NCBI GenBank assembly: GCA_964609495.1
Contig: CAZSTA010000187.1
Span: 1 to 7,151 of the forward strand
Reading direction: 5' to 3'
Source: CAZSTA01 sp964609495 [NCBI: uncultured bacterium]
GTDB lineage: Bacteria; CAZSTA01
Length of the DNA: 7,151 nucleotides
The notes below the pieces were generated by a model. It ran no database searches and was not told where the DNA came from. It saw only the letters and a list, made by a program, of their open reading frames with translations. Positions within the stretch are counted from its first letter, which is position 1. Every line of letters starts with the position of its first letter. The translations under genes were made by a program, and so were the position numbers. Positions 6,147 through 7,151 of the stretch are shown piece after piece.

Positions 6147-6213
6147 GGAGTGATAAGTATAGAATTATTCTTTCGGTAAATCTGGTTAAATTCATAGTTA
6201 AGGAGTGATTATT

Positions 6214-7035
6214 ATGAAGATAGCTTTTAGCACTCTGGGATGTCCTAAGTGGACTTTGGAGGAGATTCTGGGGAGAGCGAAGGAATATGGATATGAGGGG
6301 ATAGAGTTGAGAGGGCTAGAGGGAGTGTTCCTATTACCAGAATACCCTAGATTTCAGGGAGCTGAGTTCTACAAGACAAAGAAGCTGATAGATGAATCTG
6401 GGATCGAGATCGCTTGCGTTTCCGCCTCGGCCTCCTTTGCCACCAACGATCCCGAAGAATGGGAAAAGAATAGAGAAGAAGCTAAAGCTTATATAGAGTT
6501 GGCGGAGAGGTTGGGCTCTAAGTTAGTCCGAGTCTTTGGGGGAAGAGTTCCAGAAGGAGTTGCGTGGGATGATTGTATAAGCTATATGGCTGACCGCCTT
6601 AACGAAGTCGGAGATTTCGCCAAAGAGCATAACGTAACAATAGTGCTGGAGACTCATGATAACTTCATCTTAGGTAAAAGCATAGCCGAGGTTATGAAGG
6701 GAGTAACGAGCGAGGGAGTGGGAGTGCTATGGGATGTTCATCATCCCTATAAGCTTGGAGGAGAACCGCTAGAGGAGACGATGAATTATCTGAAGGAGTA
6801 TGTCAAGCACACTCACGTTAAGGATTCGAAGGGTAAAGGTGAGAATCCAGAACTTGTTCTATTAGGTGAAGGAGATGTTCCCTTACAGGAGATAGTCAAC
6901 CTTCTGAAGGAGAATGGATATGACGGATATCTCTCCTTAGAGTGGGAGAAGGCTTGGCATCCCGAGATAGCTGAGCCAGAGGTAGCTTTTCCCCAAGCCG
7001 CGAAGAAGTTAAGAGAGTATATCGCTGGAAAATAA
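6214..7035 (+). CDS. Sugar phosphate isomerase/epimerase-like TIM-barrel protein
   Basis: This 273-aa cytosolic protein belongs to the xylose isomerase-like TIM-barrel group (AP endonuclease family 2 fold), which includes sugar epimerases, inosose dehydratase and hydroxypyruvate isomerase. The barrel starts with MKIAFSTLG and continues with GYEGIELR (26-33), EIACVSASASF (65-75) and KLVRVFGG (103-110). Candidate metal ligands are E146 (VLETHD), D174 (WDVHHPY), H201 (HTHVKD) and E243 (LEWEK), the usual Glu-Asp-His-Glu set. The substrate cannot be assigned. I start at ATG 6214, because AAGGAG at 6200-6205 lies 8 nt upstream. A GTG at 6205 in the same frame overlaps that Shine-Dalgarno and is not credible. 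It lies 67 bp after MazG, with no strong promoter between, and is probably the last gene of the operon visible here. Confidence 0.87.
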   Translation: MKIAFSTLGCPKWTLEEILGRAKEYGYEGIELRGLEGVFLLPEYPRFQGAEFYKTKKLIDESGIEIACVSASASFATNDPEEWEKNREEAKAYIELAERLGSKLVRVFGGRVPEGVAWDDCISYMADRLNEVGDFAKEHNVTIVLETHDNFILGKSIAEVMKGVTSEGVGVLWDVHHPYKLGGEPLEETMNYLKEYVKHTHVKDSKGKGENPELVLLGEGDVPLQEIVNLLKENGYDGYLSLEWEKAWHPEIAEPEVAFPQAAKKLREYIAGK

Positions 7036-7073
7036 AGGGTAGAAATTGGAGAAAGTTTCAGGGAGAATTATTT

Positions 7074-7097
7074 AAACCACCCTTCCTTTTGGTTTTT
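7074..7097 (+). terminator. Weak candidate intrinsic terminator after the isomerase-like gene
   Basis: AAACCA (7074-7079) is the exact complement of TGGTTT (7090-7095), with a 10-nt loop, and the right arm runs into a T tract (7093-7097). The stem is only 6 bp and has three GC pairs counting both CC/GG and none beyond them in the outer part, so it is much weaker than a classical terminator. The remaining sequence to the window end shows no gene. Confidence 0.2.
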
Positions 7098-7151
7098 GCT
7101 GAATTAATAAGGCTATCGAAGAATCTTGTTAATTATCACCCTCCCCCTAAC

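Noticed and set aside
6150-6179. Nine-codon GTG frame after MazG, and a GGAGTGAT sequence repeated at 6147-6154 and 6202-6209
   Set aside because: The frame is too short and lacks a separate ribosome site. The repeat is explained by Shine-Dalgarno-like purines and is likely chance.
6205-6213. GTG start of the isomerase-like gene nine bases upstream of the ATG
   Set aside because: The GTG overlaps the AAGGAG ribosome site that is properly spaced for the ATG at 6214.
7107-7134. Minus-strand promoter-like sequence near the right end (TTAACA, 17 bp, TATTAA)
   Set aside because: The -10 matches only four of six positions, and it would read antisense into the end of the isomerase-like gene. AT-rich intergenic DNA gives such matches by chance.

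Overview
The window looks like a piece of chromosome from an uncultured, moderately AT-rich bacterium. The bacterial assignment rests on sigma70-type promoters with consensus hexamers, purine-rich Shine-Dalgarno sites, and ATG, GTG and TTG starts. Arg is written mostly as AGA/AGG and Ile often as ATA, a habit common in thermophilic and anaerobic lineages, but the sequence does not let me name a phylum. All seven genes are on the + strand. No rRNA, tRNA, CRISPR array or transposase gene was found.

Left region (1-479): no protein gene. It holds a strong minus-strand promoter (75-103) firing off the left edge, then a non-coding MITE-like element (120-289) with imperfect 22-bp terminal inverted repeats between perfect 9-bp direct repeats, then an A/T hairpin, then an extended -10 promoter (425-453) for the first gene. 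That gene (480-1022) is a small SAM-dependent methyltransferase, apparently a separate transcription unit.

Main region (1067-7035): a fully consensus promoter (TTGACA, 17 bp, TATAAT, with TGn) at 1081-1109, bracketed by inverted repeats and followed by a hairpin-rich leader of about 130 nt. It precedes six co-directional genes: a divergent acetate kinase homologue, a HAD-superfamily hydrolase, a 12-helix MFS transporter, a second SAM methyltransferase, a MazG-type nucleotide pyrophosphohydrolase and a xylose-isomerase-like TIM-barrel protein. Gaps are 4, 65, 60, 22 and 67 bp, and I see no convincing internal terminator, so one operon or a few overlapping transcripts is likely.

How they might work together is inference. 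An acyl kinase and a phosphatase-type HAD, nearly abutting, followed by an exporter/importer, a methyltransferase and a sugar-type isomerase would fit uptake or turnover of a small carboxylate or phosphorylated compound, with MazG as a nucleotide house-cleaning enzyme. No phosphotransacetylase is present, and the kinase has several changed active-site positions, so ordinary acetate/acetyl-phosphate metabolism should not be assumed. The most noteworthy points are this kinase, the MITE-like element and the ackA-type promoter/leader.
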